This document shows, piece after piece, positions 20,277 to 29,335 of a DNA stretch of 64,000 bases (the stretch's first letter is position 1; every line of letters starts with the position of its first letter). The notes below the pieces were generated by a model. The model had not been told where the DNA came from and searched no databases. It saw only the letters and a list, made by a program, of their open reading frames with translations. This DNA is from Casimicrobiaceae bacterium (GTDB lineage Bacteria > Pseudomonadota > Gammaproteobacteria > Burkholderiales > Casimicrobiaceae), in contig JAPKHK010000008.1 of the NCBI GenBank assembly GCA_026646885.1, forward strand, positions 62,001 through 126,000, given 5' to 3'. The translations under genes and the position numbers were made by a program.

Positions 20277-21047
20277 TCAGGGCTCGCGGGCGAGAGGGCC
20301 AAAATAGACGCGGGTATCGTACACCATGGCCACCTCGCCGTTGACGGCATGGCGCGCGAAGAGATCGCACAAGGCCTGGAGCATGGGCGCGCGCCGCGGG
20401 TCACCGGCCGGTGGGGTGTAGGACGAGGATAAGAGGCGCGCCTCCAGGCCCTCGTAGTCGAAATGCTGCACGTAGGGGCAGACGAACTGCCGGTAAGACG
20501 TGGCACCAAAAAAAGCGGCGATTTTCGCGGCGTCGATGTGACGATGGTTGACCTCGCGGTAATCGGTTCCGTGTGCGAGCAGCAGTTCTTCGTAGGCGAT
20601 GAGAAACGGGCTGGTGTCGGTTTGGCGGTCGTTCCAAATCAGCGCGACCGAGCCTCGTGGTTTCAGGAACCGGCGAAACTCCGCGCGCGCGGCCTGCGGT
20701 TCGAACCAATGGAAGGCTTGCGCGGCCACCGCCAGATCGATGCTGGCCTCAGCCAGTCCGGTGGCTTCGGCGCTGCCCGCTTGCGCCGCGTACGCGCCTC
20801 CATAACGCGCCATTTGCTGGAGCCCCGCTTCGCGCATTGCGGCATTGGGCTCAATACCAATCACCGCATGGCCATGGCGCAGGAATAGTTCGGCGGACAG
20901 GCCGGTGCCAGCGCCGACGTCGGCGATACGGTCACCCGCTCGTACGGCGCCCGCCGCGGCGAGGCCCTGGTAAACCGGGTCCGGATAACCGGGCCGTGCA
21001 CGCAGATAGTCGGCCACGCGATCGGAGAAGCGTGCCTTGACGTCCAT
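20277..21047 (-). CDS. class I SAM-dependent methyltransferase
   Basis: A 256-residue Rossmann methyltransferase with motif I IADVGAGTGLSAELF, the acidic post-I strand in VIGIEPNAAMREAG and the ASIDLAVAAQAFHWF segment of the UbiE/Methyltransf_11 group. The start ATG 21047 gives MDVKARFSDRVADYLRARPGYP, the typical opening of this group, and lies 1 bp after the stop of the acyl-CoA dehydrogenase gene. The substrate is unknown. A methyltransferase has no established step in leucine breakdown; its tight packing in the operon is noteworthy. Confidence 0.83.
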   Translation of the reverse strand: MDVKARFSDRVADYLRARPGYPDPVYQGLAAAGAVRAGDRIADVGAGTGLSAELFLRHGHAVIGIEPNAAMREAGLQQMARYGGAYAAQAGSAEATGLAEASIDLAVAAQAFHWFEPQAARAEFRRFLKPRGSVALIWNDRQTDTSPFLIAYEELLLAHGTDYREVNHRHIDAAKIAAFFGATSYRQFVCPYVQHFDYEGLEARLLSSSYTPPAGDPRRAPMLQALCDLFARHAVNGEVAMVYDTRVYFGPLAREP

Positions 21048-21048
21048 A

Positions 21049-22182
21049 TCAGGCGGCGAGGTTACGGCCGATGACCAAACGCTGGATGTCGCTGGTGCCC
21101 TCATAGATCTGACACACGCGCACATCGCGATAAATGCGCTCGACCGGAAAGTCAGTGACGTAGCCGTAGCCGCCGTGAATCTGGATGGCCGCAGAACAGA
21201 CCTTTTCCGCCATTTCCGAGGCAAAAAGTTTGGCCATGGAAGCTTCGCGTAAGCAGGGCTCGCCAACATCGCGCAAGCTCGCGGCATGCCAAACGAGTTG
21301 ACGTGCCGCTTCGATCTGGGTGGCCATGTCGGCGAGGCGAAAACTCACCGCCTGGTGTTCGCGTATCACCTTGCCAAAGGATTCGCGTTCGTTGGCGTAA
21401 TTCAGTGCCGCCTCGAAGGCGCTGCGCGCCATGCCCACCGCTTGCGCGGCAATGCCGATGCGTCCCGCTTCGAGGTTGGCCAGCGCGATGCGATAACCTT
21501 CGCCTTCTCGGCCGAGCAGGTTGGCCGCAGGAATGCGACAGTTTTCGAAAATGATCTGCGCCGTGTCGGAAGCCCTCTGCCCGAGCTTCTCTTCCACGCG
21601 CGCGACAACATAACCGGCCGTTGCGGTCGGCACGATAAACGCCGAGATGCCCTTCTTGCCCGCCGCTTGGTCGGTCACCGCAAAAACGATGGCAGTGTCG
21701 GCATGTTTGCCGGTGGTGATGAACTGTTTCACGCCGTTGAGCACGAAGTCCTCGCCCACGCGTTCGGCGCGCGTGCCGATCGCGCCGGCATCGGAACCGA
21801 CATGGGGCTCGGTGAGACAGAAGCAGCCCAGCTTTTCACCGCTGGCCAAGGGGCGAAGGAATTCGCGCTTTTGCGCTTCACTGCCAAAAGACGTGAGCGG
21901 CCCGCAGACCACGGAATTTTGCACGCTGACGATGGTGGACGTGGCCCCATCACCTGCGGCGATTTCCTCCAGCGCCAAGGCGAGCGAGAGGTAGTCGAGC
22001 CCAGCGCCGCCATATTGCTCCGGCACCGCCATGCCCAGTGCGCCCAGGCTGCCCAGTTCACGCAGCGCTTCCCGCGGAAAGCGGTGCTCGCGGTCCCAGG
22101 CCGCGGCATGGGGCGCGAGTTGCTCGCGGGAGAAAGCGCGCAGCGTGTCGCGGATCATGCGCTGCTGTTCGTTGAGAACCAT
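21049..22182 (-). CDS. acyl-CoA dehydrogenase, short-chain type
   Basis: A 377-residue FAD flavoprotein oxidising an acyl-CoA to the trans-2-enoyl-CoA, passing electrons to ETF. Seen are [19 protein letters not shown] (flavin contact), the hydrophobic substrate cavity region, [24 protein letters not shown] and [11 protein letters not shown] with the catalytic base Glu361 at the short/medium-chain position. This distinguishes it from LiuA nearby, whose base is in another helix. The substrate may be butyryl- or 2-methylbutyryl-like; sequence alone does not decide. It lies 18 bp after the thiolase gene. Confidence 0.88.
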   Translation of the reverse strand: MVLNEQQRMIRDTLRAFSREQLAPHAAAWDREHRFPREALRELGSLGALGMAVPEQYGGAGLDYLSLALALEEIAAGDGATSTIVSVQNSVVCGPLTSFGSEAQKREFLRPLASGEKLGCFCLTEPHVGSDAGAIGTRAERVGEDFVLNGVKQFITTGKHADTAIVFAVTDQAAGKKGISAFIVPTATAGYVVARVEEKLGQRASDTAQIIFENCRIPAANLLGREGEGYRIALANLEAGRIGIAAQAVGMARSAFEAALNYANERESFGKVIREHQAVSFRLADMATQIEAARQLVWHAASLRDVGEPCLREASMAKLFASEMAEKVCSAAIQIHGGYGYVTDFPVERIYRDVRVCQIYEGTSDIQRLVIGRNLAA

Positions 22183-22200
22183 GGTCCGCCCCGTCTTCGC

Positions 22201-23382
22201 CTAAACCAATTCGATGGCCATGGCGGTTGCTTCGCCGCCGCCGATGCACAAGGAGGCCACCCCCCGCTTGCCGCCGCGCGCGCGCAGGGCGCCCAGCAGC
22301 GTGACCAGAATGCGCGCACCGCTAGCGCCGATGGGGTGTCCAAGCGCACAGGCGCCGCCGTTGACGTTGACCTTGGCGTGAGGTAGGTCGAGTTCGCGCA
22401 TGGCCGCCAGGGTCACTACGGCAAAGGCTTCGTTGATTTCGAAGAGATCGACCTCTTTGGGCGTCCAGCCGGTTTTGGCAAACAGCTTCTTCATGGCGCC
22501 CACCGGGGCAGTAGTGAACCAGGCCGGCTCTTGTGCATGCGTGGCGTGCCCCATGATGACCGCAAGGGGCTGCAATCCTTGCCGCTCCGCCGTGGAGCGG
22601 CGCATCAACACGAGCGCCGCGGCCCCGTCGGAAATCGAGCTGGCGTTGGCGGCGGTGACTGTGCCGTCCTTTTTGAACGCCGGCTTGAGGGTGGGAATCT
22701 TGTCCGGGCTCGCCTTGGGCGGCTGCTCGTCGCTGGCGATTTCGATTTCGCCCTTGCGCGAAGGCACTTTGACCGGAGCGATTTCCCAAGCGAAGGCGCC
22801 GCTCTTCTGGGCTTCCAAGGCACGCGACAGCGAGGCCAGGGCGAAGGCATCCTGCTCCTCGCGGGTGAAAGTGTATTGGCTCGCGCACAGCTCGGCAAAA
22901 CTGCCCATCAGCTTGCCCTTGTCGTAGGCGTCTTCCAGGCCGTCGAAGAACATGTGATCGATGACCGTGCCATGCCCCATGCGCATGCCGGCACGCGCTT
23001 TGGGCAAAAGGTAGGGGGCATTGCTCATGCTTTCCATGCCGCCGGCGACCACCCGCTCGGCACTGCCGGCGAGGATGAGGTCGTGCCCGAACATGGCCGC
23101 CTTCATGGCCGAACCGCACATCTTGTTCACCGTGGTGCACCCGGCGGCGAGCGGCAAACCGGCCCCCAGAGCAGCTTGGCGCGCCGGCGCCTGGCCCTGA
23201 CCAGCAGGCAACACGCAGCCCATGATCACTTCGTCGATCGCTTCGGGCTTGACGCCCGCGCGCTCGACCGCGGCGCGGATGGCGGCGGCCCCCAGCTCGG
23301 CTGCCGAGACGTTGGCGAAGTCGCCGAGCAGACCGCCCATGGGCGTGCGGGCGGCGGAAACGATGACGACGGGATCATTCAT
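22201..23382 (-). CDS. acetyl-CoA C-acetyltransferase (thiolase)
   Basis: A 393-residue degradative or biosynthetic thiolase interconverting acetoacetyl-CoA and two acetyl-CoA. The acyl-carrying Cys89 is in NKMCGSAMKA, His349 in GHPIGASGAR and the second Cys379 in SLCIGGGEA. In this operon it can finish leucine breakdown after acetoacetate activation; in the reverse direction it could start polyhydroxybutyrate synthesis, given phaC nearby. No CoA-transferase of the Scot type or acetoacetyl-CoA synthetase was found in the window. Whether it favours thiolysis or condensation cannot be told. Confidence 0.9.
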   Translation of the reverse strand: MNDPVVIVSAARTPMGGLLGDFANVSAAELGAAAIRAAVERAGVKPEAIDEVIMGCVLPAGQGQAPARQAALGAGLPLAAGCTTVNKMCGSAMKAAMFGHDLILAGSAERVVAGGMESMSNAPYLLPKARAGMRMGHGTVIDHMFFDGLEDAYDKGKLMGSFAELCASQYTFTREEQDAFALASLSRALEAQKSGAFAWEIAPVKVPSRKGEIEIASDEQPPKASPDKIPTLKPAFKKDGTVTAANASSISDGAAALVLMRRSTAERQGLQPLAVIMGHATHAQEPAWFTTAPVGAMKKLFAKTGWTPKEVDLFEINEAFAVVTLAAMRELDLPHAKVNVNGGACALGHPIGASGARILVTLLGALRARGGKRGVASLCIGGGEATAMAIELV

Positions 23383-23415
23383 GAGCTACTCCAACAAGCG
23401 ATAGGGACAAGCGGG

Positions 23416-23847
23416 CTACAAGGCCCAGGGCAAATCGTACTGCACCAGCGCCGCTTCGGCACGCTGCCGCTGCGCTTCGGGCAGGGGACAGGATTTTCTC
23501 GCCTCGGTGTCGAGGAAGACGCCGGTCAGCAGCGTGATCGCCGAGATTTCCTGCGTGCTGGTGTTGATCATTTCGTGTACGAAACGCAGGGTCTTTTCCC
23601 GCACCTCGATGGCGCCGGTGCGTATGGCCACGGTGTCCCCGGCGTGCAGCTCGCGGCGATAGGCGATGCGTTGGTCCAGGGCGGCCATGCCGCGCCGCTG
23701 GGTACGCAACCAGGCCGGCGTGAGACCCAAGTGGGCAAAAAAATGCCAGGTGCCCTCGTCGAATTTCCCCACATACCACATCACATTCATGTGGCCCATA
23801 TGATCGCAGTGCCAGGGGTACACCGTGCCGCGGTAGGTTTCGATCAT
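23416..23847 (-). CDS. acyl-CoA thioesterase, YbgC/4-hydroxybenzoyl-CoA thioesterase hot-dog fold
   Basis: A 143-residue single hot-dog protein. The motif YPWHCDHMGHMNVMWYVGKFDEG carries the family Asp (CDHMGHMN), and the beta-strand LDQRIAYRRELHAGDTV follows. It probably hydrolyses a small acyl-CoA and may relieve CoA trapping when the pathway backs up. It lies 33 bp before the thiolase and is separated from liuA by a 182-bp gap carrying a displaced copy of the liuA end. Confidence 0.82.
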   Translation of the reverse strand: MIETYRGTVYPWHCDHMGHMNVMWYVGKFDEGTWHFFAHLGLTPAWLRTQRRGMAALDQRIAYRRELHAGDTVAIRTGAIEVREKTLRFVHEMINTSTQEISAITLLTGVFLDTEARKSCPLPEAQRQRAEAALVQYDLPWAL

Positions 23848-23883
23848 GGTGTTTTCTTGAACGGATCACCCCAATGGACGGGT

Positions 23884-23954
23884 TTAGGCCGTTTCTCCGA
23901 AAAGCTCCCGCCCGATCAGCATGCGTCGGATCTCTGATGTGCCTGCGCCGATTT
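23884..23954 (-). pseudogene. displaced second copy of the liuA 3' end (last 22 codons plus stop)
   Basis: This 71-bp stretch aligns without gaps to the end of liuA (24030-24100). Forty-three bp are identical (23912-23954 with 24058-24100). The remaining 28 bp differ at 8 positions, yet every difference is synonymous, so both encode [22 protein letters not shown] and a stop (TAA here, TGA in liuA). It has no start and cannot be expressed alone. Candidate origins are an integrative element that replaced the gene's 3' end and was later lost, or the remnant of a diverged tandem liuA copy. Confidence 0.88.
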
Positions 23955-23983
23955 GTCTACGGCCGGCGCTGCGCGCCTTAACC

Positions 23984-24010
23984 GTCGCTGCGCTCAGGTG
24001 AGCCTGCGAC
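23984..24010. repeat. imperfect palindrome between the two liuA tails
   Basis: GTCGC 23984-23988 pairs with GCGAC 24006-24010, and inside it GCTCA pairs with TGAGC across a 2-nt loop. A further pair, GCCGATT 23948-23954 with AATCGGC 24012-24018, encloses it. This REP-like structure fills most of the 75-bp spacer; it could be element-derived or a transcript-stabilising hairpin. Confidence 0.5.
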
Positions 24011-24029
24011 GAATCGGCTTTGGGCTCCC

Positions 24030-25196
24030 TCACGCTGTCTCTCCGAATAACTCGCGGCCGATCAGCATGCGTCGGATCTCTGATGTGCCTGCGCCGATTT
24101 CATAGAGTTTGGCGTCGCGCCAGAGACGGCCGGTGGGGTATTCGTTGATGTAGCCGTTGCCGCCCAAGCACTGAATGGCTTCGCCGGCCATCCACGTTGC
24201 TTTCTCGGCGGCGTAGAGAATGGCGCCGGCGGCGTCTTTACGAGTGGTTTCGCCGCGGTCGCAGGCCGCGCCGACCGCGTAGACATAGGCTTTGCAGGCG
24301 TTGAGGGTGGTGTACATGTCGGCGATCTTGCCTTGCATGAGCTGAAATTCGCCGATGGCTTGCCCGAACTGTTTGCGCTCGTGGACATAGGGGAGCACCA
24401 CATCCATGCAGGCGTCCATGATGCCCAAAGGACCAGCGGCCAGAACCGCACGCTCGTAATCGAGGCCGCTCATCAGCACGTTGACGCCGCGACCAACCGC
24501 GCCCAGAACGTTTTCTTCGGGCACTTCGCAATCCTGAAAGACGAGTTCACCGGTGTGCGAGCCGCGCATGCCCAACTTGTCGAGCTTTTGCGCCACGGAA
24601 AACCCCTTCATGCCTTTTTCGATCAGAAAGGCGGTGATGCCGCGGGTGCCAGCGCTGACATCGGTTTTGGCATAGACCACCAGCGTGTCGGCGTCGGGGC
24701 CATTGGTGATCCACATTTTGGTGCCGTTCAAGACGTAGCGGTCGCCTCGCTTCTCCGCTCTGAGCTTCATGCTCACCACATCGGAACCGGCGTTGGGTTC
24801 GCTCATCGCCAAAGCCCCGACATGCTCGCCGGAAATGAGCTTGGGCAAATAGCGGCGCTTCTGCGCTTCGCTGCCGTTGCGCCGAATCTGATTGACGCAA
24901 AGATTGGAGTGAGCGCCGTAGGACAAGCCCACGGAGGCAGAGGCGCGGCTGATTTCTTGCATGGCGACGATATGCGCGAGGTACCCCAGGGCGGTGCCGC
25001 CATATTCTTCCTCGACGGTGATACCCAAGAGACCCAGGTCGCCCATTTTGCGCCAGAGATCCATGGGGAACTGGTCGCTGCGATCAGTTTCGTCGGCGCG
25101 GGGCGCGATTTCTTTTTGCGCGAAGTCCTGAACGGCTTCGCGCAGCATATCGAGCGTTTCGCCCAGGGCGAAGTTGAGGCTGGGGTAGCTGATCAT
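24030..25196 (-). CDS. liuA: isovaleryl-CoA dehydrogenase
   Basis: The first committed step of leucine breakdown after transamination and oxidative decarboxylation: isovaleryl-CoA to 3-methylcrotonyl-CoA, electrons to ETF. The 388-residue protein has the IVD hallmark: catalytic Glu248 in [11 protein letters not shown], while the usual short-chain position near the C-terminus is [12 protein letters not shown] without Glu. Other motifs are [17 protein letters not shown] and [19 protein letters not shown]. The start ATG 25196 has the normal N-terminus. Its last 71 bp are mirrored by a displaced copy at 23884-23954, so this end may have been exchanged by recombination. Confidence 0.94.
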   Translation of the reverse strand: MISYPSLNFALGETLDMLREAVQDFAQKEIAPRADETDRSDQFPMDLWRKMGDLGLLGITVEEEYGGTALGYLAHIVAMQEISRASASVGLSYGAHSNLCVNQIRRNGSEAQKRRYLPKLISGEHVGALAMSEPNAGSDVVSMKLRAEKRGDRYVLNGTKMWITNGPDADTLVVYAKTDVSAGTRGITAFLIEKGMKGFSVAQKLDKLGMRGSHTGELVFQDCEVPEENVLGAVGRGVNVLMSGLDYERAVLAAGPLGIMDACMDVVLPYVHERKQFGQAIGEFQLMQGKIADMYTTLNACKAYVYAVGAACDRGETTRKDAAGAILYAAEKATWMAGEAIQCLGGNGYINEYPTGRLWRDAKLYEIGAGTSEIRRMLIGRELFGETA

Positions 25197-25214
25197 GTTC
25201 TTCTCCGGTGTCGA

Positions 25215-25673
25215 TCAGGCAGGGTCATGACGCCCGTGAATGGCGATCAGGGTCTGCTGCATCAAAGCGCATAGTGTACGCCGCCCGCCCTTTTCGACGT
25301 AGACCTCAGCCGTGCTGATGCTCAGGGTGCGTCCAGGTTTGACCACGCGCCCCTCCGCCACAAGGAGTTCGCCCTCGGCGGGCGCAAGCAGGTTGATCTT
25401 GTATTCAGCAGTAAGGATACTTGCTTCGGCTGCCATGAGCGTATACGCAGCGTACCCGCCTGAGGTGTCCGCCAGCATGCCGACGATGCCCCCGTGGAAA
25501 AACCCATGCTGCTGGCCAAGCTCGGGTCGGTAGGAAACACGCAGCTGGCAGCGGCCCGGGGACAAGTCCCCGATCTCCACACCCAAGAAGGCCATGGCGC
25601 CTTGACGGCCGAAACTGCGGCGCACCCTCGTATCGAAATCGGGGTCGCGGGGCTCAAAATTCAGTTCGCGCAC
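25215..25673 (-). CDS. PaaI-family thioesterase
   Basis: A 152-residue hot-dog thioesterase with the PaaI signature QQHGFFHGGIVGMLADTSGG, the Asp of which is in the catalytic region. It is the first gene of the leucine operon, 18 bp before liuA. The start is taken as GTG 25673 because a strong GAGGAG (25681-25686, read on the minus strand) lies 7 nt upstream; GTG 25679 and TTG 25688 would include or overlap that site. The likely promoter is 30 bp further upstream. A probable role is clearing stalled short acyl-CoAs. Confidence 0.85.
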   Translation of the reverse strand: MRELNFEPRDPDFDTRVRRSFGRQGAMAFLGVEIGDLSPGRCQLRVSYRPELGQQHGFFHGGIVGMLADTSGGYAAYTLMAAEASILTAEYKINLLAPAEGELLVAEGRVVKPGRTLSISTAEVYVEKGGRRTLCALMQQTLIAIHGRHDPA

Positions 25674-25704
25674 AGACACACTCCTCAACGGGGCGAGTGC
25701 GCGA

Positions 25705-25733
25705 ATCGTACTTGACGTTTACGTTAACGTCAA
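25705..25733 (-). promoter_or_regulatory. liu operon promoter with overlapping LiuR-type operator
   Basis: On the minus strand TTGACG (25728-25733), a 17-bp spacer and TACGAT (25705-25710) form a good promoter. A perfect palindrome, TTGACGTT and AACGTCAA arms around a 6-bp centre (25712-25733), covers the -35 and nearly all of the spacer. Palindromes with this core are the described targets of LiuR, the MerR-family regulator of leucine genes, and a liuR-like gene lies next door. Binding and its sign (repression likely, since the spacer is normal rather than the 19-20 bp of MerR-activated promoters) are inferred. Confidence 0.8.
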
Positions 25734-25871
25734 CTCACTCCGCCCAAGGGTTCCGCCGCGCACGTGGCGGCGCCAGCAAACCGACTCCCATTCCCGCGCG
25801 ACGCCGCCCAACGCCCTCTCCCGGAGCGCCAGCAGCGTATGAATATCCTAAACCGGCGTCCCTATTCATTG

Positions 25872-26264
25872 CTAGGCCTGTTTGGCGAGCCGGGACCGGC
25901 ACTGCGCTTCGAGGTTGTTGATTTCTTGGAGCACCACGTCGATGTCCTCGCGCTGCTGGGCAAGGCTGCGACGGCGCTCGGCCAAGCCCGCAAGGAATCG
26001 TTCGAGCTGGCGCTTTTCTCCCTCGGTTGCCTCGTACAGATCCAGGTATTCCTTGATCTCGGCCAGGGAAAACCCGAGACGCTTGCCGCGTAGGATCAGC
26101 CGGATGCGAACGCGCTCCCGATTGCCATAAACGCGGTGTTTGCCGACCCGACTGGGGGCCAGCAGCCCCTGATCCTCATAGAACCGGATCGCACGGGTGG
26201 TCAATGCAAACTCGCGCGCCAGATCGGAAATGGTATAGGTCTGTGGAGCTTGGACAGGGGTCAT
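25872..26264 (-). CDS. liuR: MerR-family transcriptional regulator, LiuR-like
   Basis: A 130-residue regulator. The N-terminal winged helix reads YTISDLAREFALTTRAIRFYEDQGLLAPSR, the MerR DNA-binding pattern, followed by a long dimerisation coiled coil (residues 75-125, QREDIDVVLQEINNLEAQ). There are no metal-binding cysteines of the classical MerR type; the single Cys is near the C-terminus. ATG 26264 is the first start before the domain. It is the gene immediately upstream of the leucine operon, on the same strand, with a perfect LiuR-type palindrome between them. The specific LiuR name rests on this context. Confidence 0.85.
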   Translation of the reverse strand: MTPVQAPQTYTISDLAREFALTTRAIRFYEDQGLLAPSRVGKHRVYGNRERVRIRLILRGKRLGFSLAEIKEYLDLYEATEGEKRQLERFLAGLAERRRSLAQQREDIDVVLQEINNLEAQCRSRLAKQA

Positions 26265-26373
26265 GGCCAATAATCGGACAAGCAACTGGCGGCCAAGATA
26301 GCACACCTCGCCCGCCGCCTTCACGGCCTGTGGCGCAACCCCTGCGCTTGGGCGGGAGGCGGGCGGACGCCCC

Positions 26374-26402
26374 TTGACACTGCTGCGCCCTTGTCGGACG
26401 AT
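26374..26402 (+). promoter_or_regulatory. candidate promoter for the MBL-fold gene
   Basis: TTGACA (26374-26379), 17 bp and GACGAT (26397-26402). The -35 is perfect and the -10 poor. If real, transcription starts near 26409, so the TTG start at 26391 could not be used and a later GTG would be the true start. Confidence 0.3.
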
Positions 26403-27503
26403 GCTGCTTTGCAGCAATCAACCAGGCATGCGCCTGAATGTTCTGTGTTTCCCCACGCTTCGGCGCCCGTGCCCGCGCTCACCTTCCCCCAGCCCCAAGT
26501 TCCCGCCGCCGGAGTTCTCCAGGACGTTGCCCCAGGCGTTTTCTGGCTGCGTTTGCCCCTGCCCTTCGCCCTCGACCACATCAACCTCTGGCTGCTGCGC
26601 GATGGCTCCGGTTGGACCTTGGTCGACTGCGGTTACGGCGACGCTCTGGCCAGCAGCTTGTGGCAGGAGCATGGTGATGGGTGGTTGAAGGGCCTGCCGC
26701 TCAAGCGCATCGTGGTTACGCACTGCCACCCTGACCATCTGGGTCAAGCCGAGGTACTAGCCAAGCGCTTTGGCGCCCCGGTTTGGATTAGCCAGGGCGA
26801 ATATCTCAGCGCACATGCCATGCACGATGAAGCCGCGGGCTTCGGCGTTGGGCCGCTGCTCGATCTCTTCGCACGCCACGGCATGCCTGCGCAGAACCTC
26901 GACCAGCTGCGGGCTCGTGGCAATCGCTACCGGTTGGGTGTTCCCACGGTACCACGCCAGTACCATCGGCTAGTCGATGGCGACTTCCTGCGCATCGATC
27001 GCCGTGAGTGGCGAGTCATCGTCGGCCTGGGGCACTCTCCCGAGCATGTTTCGCTCCACTGCGAAGAGCTGGGGGTGCTGATCTCTGGCGACATGCTGCT
27101 GCCCAAGATCACGACCAACGTCAGTGTCTGGCCGACCGAGGCCGAAGCCGACCCGCTGGGGCGCTTTCTGTGCTCCATCGAACGTTTTGCCGAATTGCCC
27201 GCCGGCACCTTGGTTCTGCCCTCGCATGGTCTGCCCTTCCGCGGCATCGGCACCCGGTTGCAGCAGCTGCGCGCCCACCACGAGGCCCGCCTGGCCGAGC
27301 TGCTCGGGGCACTCAGCGACCGTCCCCTGCCCGCAGCCGCGCTGCTAGGGGTTCTCTTTCCCCGCGAACTCGACTTGCAACAACTCTTTTTTGCCATGGG
27401 CGAAACCATCGCCCATCTAAATCACTTGACCACAATGCGCCGCATCATACGGGGAGATGATGGAACACTCGTGCGCTTTGCCCGCATCACCACCCACACC
27501 TGA
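26391..27503 (+). CDS. MBL-fold metallo-hydrolase
   Basis: A metallo-beta-lactamase-fold hydrolase of up to 370 residues. The metal-site motifs are complete: VVTHCHPDHLGQ, GLGHSPEHVSLHC, LISGDMLLPK and the final His in LPSHGLPF. The C-terminal winged-helix-like tail (HHEARLAELLGALSDRPLPAAALLGVLF) is of the kind found in RNase-Z-like or glyoxalase-II-like members such as LACTB2. The 5' end is uncertain: TTG 26391 gives the longest frame, but no start has a clear ribosome-binding site and GTG 26445 or 26469 are alternatives. The conserved part begins near residue 46. It lies 17 bp before phaC, with which it is probably co-transcribed. Confidence 0.83.
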   Translation: MSDDAALQQSTRHAPECSVFPHASAPVPALTFPQPQVPAAGVLQDVAPGVFWLRLPLPFALDHINLWLLRDGSGWTLVDCGYGDALASSLWQEHGDGWLKGLPLKRIVVTHCHPDHLGQAEVLAKRFGAPVWISQGEYLSAHAMHDEAAGFGVGPLLDLFARHGMPAQNLDQLRARGNRYRLGVPTVPRQYHRLVDGDFLRIDRREWRVIVGLGHSPEHVSLHCEELGVLISGDMLLPKITTNVSVWPTEAEADPLGRFLCSIERFAELPAGTLVLPSHGLPFRGIGTRLQQLRAHHEARLAELLGALSDRPLPAAALLGVLFPRELDLQQLFFAMGETIAHLNHLTTMRRIIRGDDGTLVRFARITTHT

Positions 27504-27520
27504 ACTAAGAAGAGGAAGCC

Positions 27521-29335
27521 ATGACCAGCACGACCCCCGAAAACTCCGCCCTACCCGATCCCGCGGCCCTTGCGCATTCCTTTGCCGACGCCGCCGACCG
27601 CGGAGCGAAACTCCTCGGGGACTTTCTTGCCAAGCAGTCCCAGACGGGAAAGTCGCTGGCCACCGACGAGTTCGGCATCGCCAAGGCATTCATGGAGCTC
27701 GCCGCCAAGATGATGTCCAACCCTTACAAGCTTGCTGAGTCCCAGATGAATCTGTGGTGGGACTACATGTCGCTCTGGCAGAACTCCATGCTGCGCATGA
27801 TGGGCCAGCCGGCGAAACCAGTGGTCGAACCCGCCAAGAACGACAAGCGATTCAAGCACGACGATTGGCAGGAGCATTTCCTGTTCGATTACGTCAAGCA
27901 GTCCTACCTCATCGCCGCGCGTTGGCTACACAACAGCGTGGCGAACGTTGAGGGCCTGGACGACGAGACCGCGAAGCGCGTGAACTTCTTTACCCGGCAG
28001 TACGTCGATGCCCTGGCTCCTTCGAATTTCGCGCTGACCAATCCCGAGGTCTTCAAAGAGACCATCTCCAGCGGCGGCCAGAATCTGGTCAAAGGTTTGA
28101 ACAACCTGCTCGCCGACATCGAGCGTGGCCAGGGCCAGTTGAAGATTTCCATGACCGACACCAAGGCCTTTCAGCTTGGCGTCAACATCGCCACGACACC
28201 AGGCAAGGTCGTGTTTCAAAACGACCTCATGCAGCTTATCCAGTATGAGCCCAGCACCAAGAAAGTTCATCAGAGACCGCTTCTGATCGTGCCGCCCTGG
28301 ATCAACAAATACTATATTCTCGACCTGCGCGAGAAGAACTCGCTGGTCAAATGGGCCGTTGACCAAGGTCTAACGGTGTTCGTCATTTCCTGGGTCAATC
28401 CGGATGCCCGCTTCGCGCAGAAAGATTTCACCGACTACCTGCTCGATGGCCCAGTCGCGGCACTCAACGCCATCGAGGAAGCCACAGGAGAGGATGAGGT
28501 GAATGCTCTGGGCTATTGCCTCGGGGGAACCCTGCTCGCCGCAACGCTGGGCTATCTAGCGGCCATCAGGAGGCCGCGCATCAGGAGTGCAGGATTCATG
28601 ACGTCCTTGATCGATTTTTCCGAGCCAGGGGAACTTGAAGTCTTCATCGACGAAGAACAGGTGGCCGCACTGGAGAAGCGCATGAGCGAGCGGGGCTACC
28701 TTGAGGGCTCGGAGATGGCCAACACTTTCAACATGCTTCGGTCCAATGACCTGATGTGGTCCTTCGTCGTCAATAATTACCTCTTGGGCCGCGATCCCTT
28801 TCCCTTCGATCTGCTGCATTGGAACCAGGACTCAACGCGCATGCCGGCAGCCATGCACAGCTTCTATCTGCGCAACATGTACCTGAAGAACCTGCTGCGC
28901 GTTCCCGGCGGAATCACGCTCGCGGGCCAACCCATCGACTTGCGCGCCGTCAAGGTTCCCAGCTATTTCGTTTCCGCCATTGAAGATCACATCGCTCCCT
29001 GGAAAACCACTTACCACGGCCCGCACATTCTGGGCGGCAAATCGCGCTTCGTTCTGGGCGGGTCGGGGCACATCGCTGGCATGATCAACCCCCCCAGCGC
29101 CAACAAATACGGCTACTGGACCAATGAAGCGCTACCGGACTCGCCCGATGAGTGGCTCGCCGGAGCGCGTCAGCACGAGGGCTCCTGGTGGACCAACTGG
29201 CTCGAATGGCTGGGCCCGCACTTGGGCGAGCAAGTGCCCGCGCGCGTTCCGGGCAAGGGCAAGCTCAAGGTCGTCGAACCCGCACCCGGCAGTTACGCCA
29301 AGCTGCGGGTCGACGGCACCACCGCCGCTACTTGA
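27521..29335 (+). CDS. phaC: class I poly(3-hydroxyalkanoate) synthase
   Basis: Polymerises 3-hydroxybutyryl-CoA into storage polyester on granule surfaces. The 604-residue protein has the N-terminal PhaC domain (residues about 90-260) and an alpha/beta-hydrolase core. The catalytic triad is visible: Cys333 in the lipase-like box GYCLGG, Asp489 in IEDHIAPW and His517 in GSGHIAGMINPP. Length and lack of a PhaE/PhaR partner fit class I. GAAGAGGAAG precedes the ATG. No phaB, phasin or depolymerase is present in the window; the thiolase of the leucine operon could supply acetoacetyl-CoA. The 3' end overlaps the convergent DUF6600-like gene by 8 bp. Confidence 0.96.
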   Translation: MTSTTPENSALPDPAALAHSFADAADRGAKLLGDFLAKQSQTGKSLATDEFGIAKAFMELAAKMMSNPYKLAESQMNLWWDYMSLWQNSMLRMMGQPAKPVVEPAKNDKRFKHDDWQEHFLFDYVKQSYLIAARWLHNSVANVEGLDDETAKRVNFFTRQYVDALAPSNFALTNPEVFKETISSGGQNLVKGLNNLLADIERGQGQLKISMTDTKAFQLGVNIATTPGKVVFQNDLMQLIQYEPSTKKVHQRPLLIVPPWINKYYILDLREKNSLVKWAVDQGLTVFVISWVNPDARFAQKDFTDYLLDGPVAALNAIEEATGEDEVNALGYCLGGTLLAATLGYLAAIRRPRIRSAGFMTSLIDFSEPGELEVFIDEEQVAALEKRMSERGYLEGSEMANTFNMLRSNDLMWSFVVNNYLLGRDPFPFDLLHWNQDSTRMPAAMHSFYLRNMYLKNLLRVPGGITLAGQPIDLRAVKVPSYFVSAIEDHIAPWKTTYHGPHILGGKSRFVLGGSGHIAGMINPPSANKYGYWTNEALPDSPDEWLAGARQHEGSWWTNWLEWLGPHLGEQVPARVPGKGKLKVVEPAPGSYAKLRVDGTTAAT

